NCBI RefSeq assembly: GCF_963675165.1
Contig: NC_087391.1
Span: 3,956,646-4,020,645, forward strand
Reading direction: 5' to 3'
DNA length: 64,000 nucleotides
DNA from: Halichondria panicea
Taxonomy: Eukaryota > Porifera > Demospongiae > Suberitida > Halichondriidae
Shown: one piece after another, positions 26,301 to 37,257 of the stretch
Numbering within the stretch: position 1 is the stretch's first letter
How the letters are laid out: every line of letters begins with the position of its first letter
Made by a program: the position numbers and the translations under genes
The notes under the pieces: generated by a model
What the model was told of the DNA's origin: nothing
Databases searched by the model: none
Seen by the model: the letters and a program-made list of their open reading frames with translations, nothing else

Positions 26301-29300
26301 TCTTTGTCACTGCAGGTGGGTGTGGTCAGTATTTTACTGCATAGTTCTGCCTTCCTGCATATACCTCCTTATGATTCTTACAAGCCCTCCTAAATATCAC
26401 GCTCTCATGTACCCCTCGAACCACACTCGATCATTCTACATGTACATGTAGTCTACTGTTGAGTAGACATCACTTCTAATACTGACATTCACATACATTA
26501 TGAAATTTCAACACCATAGCAGTATTTTCCATACATGTAGGTCCGAAACTGCATTTTTCGGTTCCGCTATAATTATTTATCTTGCACTCATAATTATTAT
26601 TCCACCACACACCCTCAGGCTCTATCCCGGTGATCCGATGCCCCAAGGGCAATGCTGCAGAGATGGTGGCAATGGGACTAGACAAGAAGATACGAGACAA
26701 CTTGAGGGACCCCAGGAGCAGCATGTTCACCGGGGACAATATGGCACAGATAAGGTCAGGGTGGTGTGTGCACACTCTCTGTGTGCCCCAATTCTGCACT
26801 TACGACACAAACGTTTTGGGTATGACTCGTAAATTCAGTAACTAGTACAGGGTTTTGCAAAATCCTTGCAACATTAACAAAAGCGTGGCGTTTCTTATAA
26901 TTATGGAAGAAGTGTTGAGGGTTGAGCGTTCCATATTAAAACATTCAACCCTCAACGCTTTTTGTTGATGTTGCAAAGATTCTGCAAAACCCTGTACCTA
27001 TTCACTAGAATTGTTTATAGACGTGTAATTAATTTGCTAAAGTACTGTTCTCTTTCTGTTCTCTTTTTGCTCCTATAGTAGCTTTTCGTGATAATGTACA
27101 ATTATTAAGCGATATAAGGAAAGACAATTAACCGGTCTCACCCAATAACACATACATGTACGTAGAAGGAAATTTAACAGAATCGTGATTGTCAGTTTAG
27201 AGTTTCATACTCAATTCTTGCTTGTCTTTCCAAGGCCTTTCCTCTCGTACTTTCCCTGTTTGCTGCTAGGCAATACACCTTTGTTTCTGATCACAGGCGT
27301 CCTCCATCTCCTGACAGATTTGTCTGACTTTCCAATAATACTAGAAACCAGTATGGCTGCGTCAGTCGCCTGCATGCTGAAGTGTTGGGTGAACAAGTAA
27401 CAGAGAAAAACACCCAAGCTTTGAAGATCATGATGATTCAGCTTAGCCATCCACTCATTGCAAAATTGTCTCAAAATCTCATCCTTTGTTCTTGGATCGC
27501 TGCCATTATCAGTTGAATCTGTGTCACTATCTGGTTCAGAGTCTGTGTGTTCTTGTGTGCTTGCAGTAGAGGGATTCGTAGACGTTGCGGATATTTCTGG
27601 CTTAGAGGAGGTAGAATAAGCAAGACCTCGTGCTGTTGATCTAGTCTGATTGGGACAACTTATGCTCACAGTATGAGAAGATGAGAGGGCAGTATTTGTT
27701 GCCACCATGTTTGGATTCTCTGCTTCTTTTCTTCTTCTTTTTGCAGCTATAGCAGCTGCTCTAGCAGCAGCACACTGCAGCTGTCTCTTACTCTTGCGTG
27801 GCATTTGTACTAAAATTGAGTGGTAATTAATGTGGGAAGATGCATAACTATAGCAACCAACCACAGGCCTTGTGAAGGAGGCTAACCACATTCCTGATAA
27901 TGTCACTTCCTGACAATCTCATTCTAAAGTGACCAATGAGTATTGATTATTTTGCTCCTTGTGCAGTTTCACTCGCCCCCTCTTGGTGATACTGGACCGG
28001 AACATTGACCTGGCCACGCCCCTCCACCACACCTGGACCTATCAGGCCCTCACACACGACGTACTTGTGAGTGGCAAGTCAGACTACTATAGAGATGTAC
28101 ACCTCCACCTTTGTGCATGTCTTTGAGTATTGGTGTGATACTTCATGTGTACTTTTCATTGTGCTGGCTGCCCACGTACGACGTCATGTGTGTACTTTGG
28201 GATTCTTTTACCGATTAGAGAATTTTTAGTGATACGTATACAAATATGCATTTGTACATGTATACACTACACAATTTTGATTGATTTTCCCATTCATAAT
28301 GTTCTCGATCCATAGCAAGTTATAGGCACATACGAATACTTCATGCATGTATTGTATTTTATTGTATACACCATACTGCATGTCCAGCTGTAGTCCATGT
28401 AGTCCAGGCATTCTTGCGTACTATAATATCTAACCCCCCTCACAGAGCCTGAACTTGAACCGTGTGACCATTCCCCCCTCGACAGAGCCGGGACAGCCCT
28501 CACTCGAGCAAGAGAAGACGTACGACCTCTCGCCAGCTGATAACTTTTGGATGGGCCACAGAGGAAGGTGAGTGGGAGTCATGCACTTAAATATTACATG
28601 CACATGTAGTGATACTAAGGTTTGTGAAGAACAGTAACATCGTCATTTGTACAGACGTACAGTATATCGTAGCCTATAAAAGTTACTGGCCCTTTGAAGA
28701 TCTACGGAGAAAATTATGGAATGTCATAAAACAACACTAATATTCAGAGTCAAGCTTACGTACGTAGACATGACGGCTGCCCCCTCCACTCGCACCACGG
28801 CCTCTGCCCCCACCCCCGCCACCTGCACCACGGCCTCTGCCCCCACCCCCGCCACCTGCACCACAGTTCCCTCCACCTCCACCCGTATTGCGGCCTCGAC
28901 GACTTTTCATTGGAGGAGGAGGCAGATCCTCCTCTTCGAGACTAGACTCCGACTGTGTCGGGGATGGCAAGACCTGCTGAGGACTGTCCTGGCCCAAGCT
29001 GTTCTCCACTTTTATACATGTAGGGGGTCTAGGATTGTTGACTATATTAAAAATGGACCACAAACATGTAGCAACTCGCTTACCTTTTGACATCTTCCTT
29101 CTTTGTTATGTTAGAAAGCACTGACAGGTATATTCTCAAAAATAATTATAGAATAGTATATATACTGCTCTATATTTAGACTATACACATGTACAACATG
29201 TAGTATCATGGCTACTCAACCTCGAATGCTAGATCTACATGTCTGGAGTGAATGAACAAACTATTTGGCTGGCTAGCATAAGCATAAATACTTTTGTAGC

Positions 29301-32300
29301 ATAAGCATAAAAATTAATATTGTTACTGATAGACTACATGTAAAAGAAATAAAGGGAATCTTTCCACATACATTGTATGCAATGTGAAAAATTGCTGGGG
29401 GAAGCAGAAAGCAGGAAGAGCTGTACAGCAATCTGTTACTGTCATGAACATGTGCAGCTATAGTGTTGAAACATTGCATTCGCATTTCCAATTGACATTT
29501 ATTATTTAAGCCTAAATTGATGTAAATTAATGTTGTAGAAGGTACATTAGTCACCCACAATGTCACATCTCCCACCCACATTCCTCCCATCCTCACAGCC
29601 CATTCCCGACGGTGGCGGATGCAGTGCAGGGGGAACTAGACGAGTACAAAAAGTCAGAGGAGGAAGTGCTCAAACTCAAGTCTGTGATGGGAGTGTCCGA
29701 AGAAGATGATCCTGATGTAGTAGCGGGGGCACTCACTGACAACACAGCCAAGCTCACATCAGCAATCAGGTGTGTGTAGAATAACATAGCTTATGGTTAG
29801 AGGAGTGTGGCTAACCTTAAAACGTATGCTCTTCAGATGGTAATCTAGAGTGTGTGAGTGAGTCATAGTACTTGTAGTACGTATGTGTACAGTGCATGTA
29901 TGGTGTGGCTGAGGGTACTCACTAAAACACATACAGCAAAGCTCTTCTCTTTGCAAATGTACTAGCACCAGTTAGTTATTAAGTTAGTTGGGTTCCCTAA
30001 CTGGCAGTGTGCATGAAGACACCATCCTCTAGTTACTGTTTGTTCTCTCCCCACACATCTCCACCACACCATCAATCGTCAATACCTGTTTAGTTCTCTA
30101 CCTGAGTTGCTGGAGCAGAAGAAGAGGATCGACATGCACACCAACATAGCCACAGCTCTACTCGAGGAGATTAAGGTACACAGCAGCTAGCACTGTGAAT
30201 TCTTATGATCTGAGGAGTTGCTAAGTTCATGTTCACTTCTACTTGCTATACGCACTGAATTGGGAAGTAGGTTCTTTTAGGCTAGCTTTAGAGCAGTACG
30301 TCTGAGTCAGTTAGTGTTGTCCAGAAATCTGATCCCCATAATCCCCTTACATTGTTTGTTGACCCTTCTCTTGGTACCGTAACCTCTATTTTAACACCAG
30401 ATGTTAAATATCTGTCTAAAGTGAACACTATTTTTATGTTATTTCCAGGAGCGCAAGCTGGACACCTTCTTTGAAATGGAGGACAAGATGATCACAAAGT
30501 CATCACTGGTTAGTGGCTCTGCATTCTTAATTTAGATGCATTTAATGCCTTGTAGTAGTAACTTGGTGCCCTTACAAGTTACTTTTGGAGTACATGTGTA
30601 CAGTACGTAGGTCTAGAGCATTTTTGAGTTTGCTCAAATGACTCGTACCACGATGATGAAGGACTAGCATAACCATTCTGACTCTATAGGACAAGTCAGT
30701 GTTGGACATAGTCTCTGATCCTTCCGCCGGTACACCCGAGGACAAGATGCGACTTTTCGTTATTTACTACCTCCTCTCCCCTGACATGACAGAGGGAGAG
30801 CTGACTCAGTACACGGCTGCCCTGGAGAGTGTGGGGGCGGATGTGCGGCCACTGGAGTACCTCAAGAAGTGGAAGTGAGTGATAGTCTGTGTACTGACAG
30901 TATTACATCGCATCTTAGCAGAAGTGTATACAACTGTACAACTGTGCAATAATACACTTAGATCTGTGTGTATAGATTGAGCATGGACTGTACAGAGCTA
31001 GCTCAATGTTTACCTTTCTTATGATTCGTGTCCCTTTTCACCTCACCTCACTTGAAATACACCGAGTTGTTACAAAACAGAAGTTGACCACTAAGTTTGC
31101 ACATTGGAACCATTGCTCATTGTCCTAACTTTGTACACAACTATTTATTTCTTCATTTAAAGTGAGTGAAAAGGATTGTATATATTTGAGGACATTAAAC
31201 GAACGTGTTGGCTTTAATTACGGCATTAGTTGGTTCCGGAATTCTGAGTGTAATTAAAAAAGTCGGGGACGCCCTTTTACACTCAAAATATAATTATATC
31301 TGCTCAGGCAATATTTGACAAATTTATTATTGACTGTGTTCACATCGTATCCCCCCAGGGCATACACCAAGATGGCCGCCAACCCGCAGGCACAGCGTCT
31401 CGGCTCTCAGACCGCCTCCACTTCCTCCATGAGCACCATGTTCTCTAAGATGATGAGCACTGGGTCAAAGCTCGTCATGGAGGGTGTCAAGAGCTTTGTT
31501 GTGGGGAAAAAGGTGAGTTTTTATTAATATCAGAGACTGCTGTATATATATTATGTGTGGTACCATTATATTTCTTTAGAATTTGCCTGTAACTCGGATA
31601 GTTGATCAGCTCATGGAGCTCAAGAGTTCGAAGGTCAGTATTAGTGGCTCGCTTAAAGCTCTCAATCCCATATGTTGCACTGTCTCAAGAGTGGCCGAAT
31701 TAACGAGAGTCTATAATACTGCATCTGTATGTACACGCAATTGTTTATCTTTTCTTTAGACAACTGACGACTATCGTTATCTCGACCCTAAGATTCTAAG
31801 AGTAACTGACAGGTACGTGGTATTACATGTACATGTACTACCGTGAAGAAGAAAATGTGACTTTTTTGTACACATTTTTCCCGTCCAGCTCATCAATTCC
31901 TAGGAGTAAAACACCTTTCCAAGAAGTGAGCATTTGTGCTGGTGTAATAATTTATTTTGTTCATGATGAACCTTTAGTATTTCACTATATTTATAGGCAC
32001 TGTATACTTTGCAGTCTGATGATACACAACTGATTTTTTTCAGCTCCCATTTCGATGTACCTATAATTATTGTGACTATGCTTCCCTCGCAGGCATATGT
32101 GTTTGTGGTTGGCGGGGGCAACTACATAGAGTACCAGAATTTGTTGGAGTATTGTCGGCGAGGCCAGGGGATCAAGAATGTCACGTATGGAACAAGTGAA
32201 CTCATGAACGCCAGTCAGTTCCTCAGTCAGGTGGGTCTCAGCTTCTCAAAATGTATACTGTTTTGTTCTTACATGTACATACCGTATATCGTATTACTAT

Positions 32301-32880
32301 AATATTTTGCTGATGAAAAACCTTTGCGAATGAGCCAAATCAGCAGAAAATTTAACTTTTGCAATCTAACTATTGCATTCTGGCAAGGATCGTGTGTATT
32401 TACTAGTACTAATTTAGGTTTTGCGATTTTATTGTTGCGAATTGATCAACCCTCGCAAATTTCGCATATAAACGATGCTCGCAAAACATTTTAGCAATCG
32501 GTGGCGGGTATAATATTTCGAGGGTATAAATGTTTGTGGTTTTTGCTGATTTAGCACATACTGCAAACATTTATACTCACAAATTTATACCCTCTAAATA
32601 TACCCGCTATACAGTAGTCAGCTGCCTATGATGAACTACATCTATGTAAAGTATTACGTACATGCTTGATGCACGTACAATAGTGTGTGTGTGAATTTTG
32701 TAATTGCAATTTCTTTTACACGACTGGGGCGTAGTGACTTAAAATGATAACTATTATACCAGCTGCATTTTAAACTCTCGGTATTAATTCATGTGATCCC
32801 TATTATGGCTAGCACTGATAAGCAGTCCATTACATAATGCTTTTCTTCCCATGCAGCTTTCCAAGCTCGGTCAGATTTGA
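23320..32880 (+). CDS. SCFD1: Sec1/Munc18-family protein SLY1 (ER-Golgi SNARE regulator)
   Basis: SM protein that binds syntaxin-5-type SNAREs and promotes ER-Golgi vesicle fusion. Nineteen exons join in phase to 646 residues (human 642): 23320-23386, 23554-23630, 23681-23769, 24614-24827, 25665-25752, 26226-26315, 26619-26754, 27967-28066, 28446-28567, 29599-29769, 30094-30175, 30449-30508, 30690-30874, 31359-31512, 31580-31633, 31760-31812, 31889-31925, 32093-32230 and 32857-32880. Diagnostic segments: [95 protein letters not shown] and the C-terminal LSKLGQI. The start at 23320 is chosen because [23 protein letters not shown] mirrors the vertebrate N-terminus; an upstream ATG near 23249 is in another frame. 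Introns 3, 4, 7 and 9 carry repeats or nested elements. Confidence 0.97.
24006..24310. repeat. 32-bp minisatellite in SCFD1 intron 3
   Basis: The unit CTTATAGCCCACGCCCCCAC followed by ACACACTAACAC is repeated about nine times, with a few substitutions and short deletions. Degenerate CA-rich relatives continue to the exon 4 acceptor at 24614. The whole stretch is C/A-rich on the sense strand just before a 3' splice site. Confidence 0.9.
24828..25560. repeat. Minisatellite that copies the SCFD1 exon 4 splice donor
   Basis: About ten imperfect units of 50-75 bp follow directly on exon 4. The exon ends GCACAAATATCCAAG with donor GTATACTGCTGGGTATG. The array repeats GATATCCAAGGTATACTGCT or GATATCTAAGGTATACTGCT, each followed by poly-G and GGCACTAAGACTGTGT. 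The copies near 25160-25190 and 25425-25450 also carry exon bases (CAACTGTGTGGCACAGATAT and a degraded form). The unit therefore includes the exon-intron junction. The reverse strand is open for long stretches only because of the repeat. Confidence 0.9.
26846..26996. mobile_element. 151-bp palindromic MITE in SCFD1 intron 7
   Basis: The ends TACAGGGTTTTGCAAAATCC and its inverse GATTCTGCAAAACCCTGTA pair over about 40 bp, including CAACATTAACAAAA and TTTTGTTGATGTTG. An inner inverted repeat pairs TTGAGGGTTGAGCG with the inverse near 26945-26960. No ORF is present. A TA may be duplicated at the insertion site. Confidence 0.85.
27211..27804 (-). pseudogene. N-terminal fragment of a DNA-transposon-encoded protein, nested in SCFD1 intron 7
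   Basis: The ORF is antisense to SCFD1. The start [10 protein letters not shown] at 27804 is preferred, although the frame is open further upstream. It has a strongly basic, alanine-rich N-terminus ([16 protein letters not shown]), a Ser/Thr/Asp-rich linker, and then [20 protein letters not shown] with [19 protein letters not shown] and [10 protein letters not shown]. That last pattern resembles the helix-turn-helix region before the DDE domain in a transposase family that I recall from sponges and other basal animals. No DDE catalytic region follows; the frame stops inside the intron. So it is a 5' remnant or a captured fragment. Family assignment is from memory of the motif pattern and is uncertain. 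Confidence 0.55.
28737..29093 (-). other. Gly/Arg-rich ORF nested in SCFD1 intron 9
   Basis: The ORF opens MSKGKR and runs antisense to SCFD1. A 5' splice site (AAAAG/GTAAGC) follows the third codon, and TGTATAAAAG/TGG upstream of [12 protein letters not shown] could be its acceptor. A second donor-like GTACGTAAGC follows SRHVYV. The body has an acidic/proline segment ([12 protein letters not shown]), a basic MKSRRGRN, then Gly-rich RGRGAGG-type repeats. It may be a small nested gene, a mobile-element exon, or a chance ORF stabilised by GC-rich repeats near 28795-28865. I do not recognise a family. Confidence 0.3.
32283..32617. mobile_element. MITE-like element in SCFD1 intron 18
   Basis: The left side begins ACCGTATATCGTATTACTAT and the right side ends TATACCCGCTATACAGTA, so the ends are those of the CGTATAGCGGGTA family. 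The interior shares AAACCTTTGCGAATGAGCC and TTTTGCGATTTTATTGTTGC with an inverted partial copy at about 49040-49205. No ORF is present. Confidence 0.65.
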
Positions 32881-33105
32881 GAAGGGTGCTTGTGGACACT
32901 GACTGTACATGTACAATCAATTAACTCCTGGTCTATTTGTATGCATGCCTTAACTTTTCATCGTATATGAGCAAGAATTATGGCAATTGATAACACAATC
33001 ATAATTATTATTACATTGAGAGATGATTGATTACAAGAAGATCGAAATTGAAAATTAACTAAAAATCACAAACAGTCCTGACACAACTACACTTTCGTAC
33101 GTCTG

Positions 33106-36100
33106 TCATCTCTTGTTGTCTTTGTCACCGTGACTACGACCAGTCTCGGCTGCCCCGTACCCTATCCCACTCGTCCCCAGTAATCCCTCGCTCTCTGCTA
33201 ACTTGGTGGAGGCCTCAGAATCGTCACCTATGCATGATTTATTTATAGGGTCACAACATTATGTACCCAACACCGATTACCAATTTAATGCCACAGCAAA
33301 GAAACTGTCACATGCTGGTATATCCAGTGTTAACCATTAGCGTCAAGCAATAATAAATTAATTATAATTATAATTATAATTATCATAATTGTATAAATAA
33401 TTAATTATAATATTAAGATAATTGATGTCGATCTCCAAACGAGCTAGAATACAATTTACCTCTGTTGACAGACACGAAGTCTTCAATGTTGACCAGTCGT
33501 CTGTTGGCCATTCGTCTCTTAGGACAGCACCTAAGGCAGCAGACATCCAGTCTGATGACTCGTTTGCCCGAACTCAGTCTATCATCCTGTGTGTGTGAGG
33601 GGTGGGTTGTATTGGGTGCAGAAAAGAGCTGATATATTTTTCACAAGAGGAAGGTGTCATTTAATACATTATAGTAATGTAATGATGATCTACTATCTAT
33701 CTCTAATGCTTGTACACTATCTGAAAAGCAAAGCAACTACCGTATAGCGGGTAATTTCGTGGAGTAAAAAATTCGTTAAACTCAAAAACGGTGATTTTTG
33801 CGAGTAAACATTTTGTTTAACTGCATTGCATGCGTTTCGCGGTAAACCATGCCTACGTTTTCGTGGAGGTCAGCTTGCCCACGAAAATTACCCACTATAT
33901 ACGGTATATCAGTACAGTGTGTAACTGTACACCATAAGCTACACCCCTCACCATGTAGCTTGAGAAGAGTACCATGAGCAGCCCAGCTAGCAGGGCCACT
34001 GTCCCTACATATTGCCAGGGGGCAAATGACTCTCCGACCAATAGGAACGCAGCAATACCAGTCACCAACACCTATGGTACAGGGGATACAAACGTACAAC
34101 ACTTGTAAATCTCAAATAGTCAACAAGAACAGCTACACAAGAGGCTCGCTAATTTTGAGTGCTTTTTTAAATTAAGTTTGGATCATAAGTGTGTTTTGCA
34201 GCTCTCAGGAGCTCCATGTGATGTAATATAGATGTAAATCCAACTCGTACGAGTAATCTAAGAGTGTGTGTACCTGCAATGGCCAGAATGCTGTCACGAT
34301 GGCCGAGGAGAGATGGAGATTGGCCCATGTGAGGAGAAGGTAGCAGAGGCAAGACGTCACAAAGATGGCATACACTAGAGCATAGATACTCTGTAAGAAA
34401 AACAAACATTCACTATAACTATGGCAAAAGACATAATGTTAATTCTTGTGGGTTGAATGTCCACTCACATCTGGCGGTAGGTAGAAGGCATCAGTTTGTC
34501 CAGTGAAGACAAAGTAGAGTGAGGCTATTGCCATGAACAATGCTCCAAATCCATAGCTATATGCCGTCACGGCAACCGGATGCTCTCTCCATTTACCTAG
34601 AGGAGAGAGGTCAATATTTGGAATTGGGTCCATGGTAAAAAGAGGGTGTACATTGTATAACCTAGCTATGTGACTGTATATTCACATGCACATGCCAATA
34701 AATTCAGACGACATCCCAACAAATTATGGTATTGTAGATTTAATGCATAAATTAACTCACAGTCCATTTTCTTGAAGATAAATCTCTTTTGCAGAATGAC
34801 GTAGGTCGCCTATACACACATACAGTTCATAGTAGACAATGAAGCATGCATGAAATCAACATGTATGTGTTGTAGTAGTAAGTACACACTCACTGTTAGA
34901 AACGTATTGAAGAAGACCATAATGTACCCTATAAATTTCTGTCCGGTCCCCCTATCACCTGCAATGGAAAACTATGAGATTTTCGACCAACAAAACTACG
35001 GAAGCAGTCAAAAGAATCGTGTGCTATAAGCTTATTGGTGAAACAACTGAAATTCTTCACACGTACACCACATTAATACTTTGATGCCAGAAACCTGGTT
35101 GAAATATCGTGTTGTGTCTCGTATATACCGTATAGCGGGTAATTTTCGGGGGACAAAATATTCGTGGTTCAGCAATATTGAGACATTTCGTGGGTAATAT
35201 TTTCGTGGTTGGAGCTTGCACTGCAGGTAAAGGTAGGCAAGGTCGCTTCATTCGTGGGTAAAATATTCGTTGTCAGACCTCCAACCACGAAAACAACGAA
35301 TATTTTGCCCCACGAAAATTACACGCTATACGGTAGCATGCAATACTATAGACACACATCTTGTACAGAGGGTACTCTCACCTGGGTCAGTGGAGTTGGA
35401 TCCGTTGGCGGGTGTGATGTACGATGACTCATCATCCGCCCCCGTCAGTGCCACCTCGATGGCCCCAGCCACTGACAGCAGGATACCCACAAACCGCGCC
35501 CAAGAGTGCAACTGTACAATAGAGAAAAGCGAGTGAAATTTAGCGTGTAAATAGTTACACTCAAATCCGAAAATGCACATACAGGTGAAATACCTAGCAA
35601 ACAATCTATGCAGTTCGGGGAATTTGAAATTACTGCTCGAGATTTAGTCTTTCATGGACACATGATCAACTATGATAATCACTCACGTGTACAGCCCTGG
35701 GCAGTTTCTCGGTGCATGTGACCATACTCAGTAGTACTGCCCACACTGGCATTATTGGCTGAGGGGACGAGATAAATGATGTACCTTTAGTCAATAGTGC
35801 CACACTTATGTGACTCTTCAATATTTTATTATACATTCTAATTATTTTTACAACACTCCAATTTTACTAAACTTCTAATCACAAATATGTACATGGTAAC
35901 CAGGGACGACAATGGCTAAGAACACCTGTATAAGCAGTGTAACAATACGAAGAACACATGCACACAACTACATGTAAACAGGCCGACACATATATAGAAG
36001 AGAAGGCTGAAACATAAAAGCGCTACCACTGTGTTAGAGTGGTAGCCGCTCATATTGATTCACGTTACACACAACAGCACAGTGTACCTGATACGCTGAT

Positions 36101-37126
36101 GCTATATCAGCTCCCAGAAACTTCACTCCAGAAATATAGAACAACTACAAACGAGGAGAGGTACAGTCAGTCAAGATAATACATTAGGCAAAAACCGCAT
36201 TGTAACACTACATGGAGGTTAGGTTCTATAAGGGCCTACATTACCAGCATCAGTGATATGGAAATATATAGTGATAAAGTTACCTGTGCAGCAAACATTC
36301 CTGTGAAGCCCAGCACAGCAAATAACTGCAGAATAAAACACATTTGTGACGTTATATCCACTGAATGACGAGAGTATGGATTCAATTATTCAACTCGCCA
36401 GTAGCATTCTCCAGCTTGGGATCATGAGTTTTCTCTCTGCCACAAGAGTACAAAGCAGGAGAACTGGAAAAGCAGCTACATCTCTGCATTCGAGGGAGGG
36501 GCATGGTGGAAGTCAACAGCACAGCATAGTACCACTCGTATGTAAACATACACAAGGACTTATTTCACAAATAGTGTGTCATTATGAAGAGTTCTAAACT
36601 TTTCTACCCTGGTGTCCGTTTTAGCTTATCATAACAGCACTAACTAAATCACATAATTATGTATACTACAACAAACTGACCGTCTCTTCTTCATTCCCGC
36701 TAGCTGCACTCACTCACCTGTAGAAGCTGAAGATGTATGGGTCGGCTTTCTTAGCGCTGTTGAATGCAAACAGCTCCACTACAACCGGGTAGAGACCAAA
36801 ACCAATCTGGGGAGGAAAGAAACAATGATAAGATAAAAACAAAATTAACGTATTATTTGCAGAGATGGGACTCCGCCCAATTTAACAGTGATCAGCGGTT
36901 GATACACTTTCTCTGATTAGTAGATCTAGATAGATAGTAGATTGAATGTATACAATCTATGTACAGATCTAGTCCACTCGTAATTTCATGATCAGAATTT
37001 GTACATGTAGCTTGCCTGTACAAGAATAGCAGCACAGATCACGACCCACAGAGGAGGAATCTTAGTGACCCAGCACTTACAGCACCACCTCCTCTCAAAC
37101 TCATCACAGCCTGACTTACAAGACAT
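33106..37126 (-). CDS. WAT1/UMAMIT-like EamA-family transporter, copy A
   Basis: Ten-TM member of the drug/metabolite transporter (EamA) superfamily. It probably exports small metabolites across a membrane; substrate unknown. Fourteen exons join in phase to 437 residues: 37016-37126, 36718-36806, 36399-36483, 36284-36325, 36088-36144, 35687-35758, 35382-35511, 34894-34958, 34761-34809, 34469-34596, 34274-34390, 33952-34071, 33460-33586 and 33106-33227. The two EamA halves show IGFGLYPVVVELFAF, DVAAFPVLLL, LHSWARFVGILLSVAGA and, in repeat two, SSAIVTAFWPLQ with LVGESFAPWQYVGTVALLAG. This layout is like plant WAT1/UMAMIT proteins. Exons 35382-35511 and 33952-34071 correspond to fused exon pairs of copy B. 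Two introns (after 37016 and after 36399) appear to use GC donors. The C-terminal tail is cytosolic and Cys/basic-rich. Genes A, B and C run head to tail, 132 bp (A-B) and 309 bp (B-C) apart. Confidence 0.8.
33738..33907. mobile_element. CGTATAGCGGGTA-family MITE in transporter A
   Basis: The left end is ACCGTATAGCGGGTAATTTC and the right end reads AATTACCCACTATATACGGT, an inverted pair of about 20 bp. TTCGTGG and CCACGAA elements follow inside. It lies in the intron between exons 33952-34071 and 33460-33586. Confidence 0.8.
35126..35335. mobile_element. CGTATAGCGGGTA-family MITE, best-preserved copy
   Basis: The left end TACCGTATAGCGGGTAATTT pairs with AAATTACACGCTATACGGTA at the right end. 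Inside it pairs CAAAATATTCGT with ACGAATATTTTG and TTCGTGGTTGGAG with CCAACCACGAA, so most of the 210 bp can fold into a hairpin. It lies in an intron of transporter A. ORFs crossing it are spurious. Confidence 0.85.
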
Positions 37127-37257
37127 TATATTTATTAAAGAACTCAGCTAGGTCTACATGTAGTACTAGCAGATCTGAGATCTGTTGTATTAATTATGTG
37201 ATTGTCCTAGATTTTTATTGGGTTATGATCATTAATAGAAACAAAACAAATACAGGT

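Noticed and set aside
35209-35536. Overlapping plus ORFs near a transporter A exon
   Set aside because: They run through the palindromic MITE and antisense to the exon at 35382-35511.
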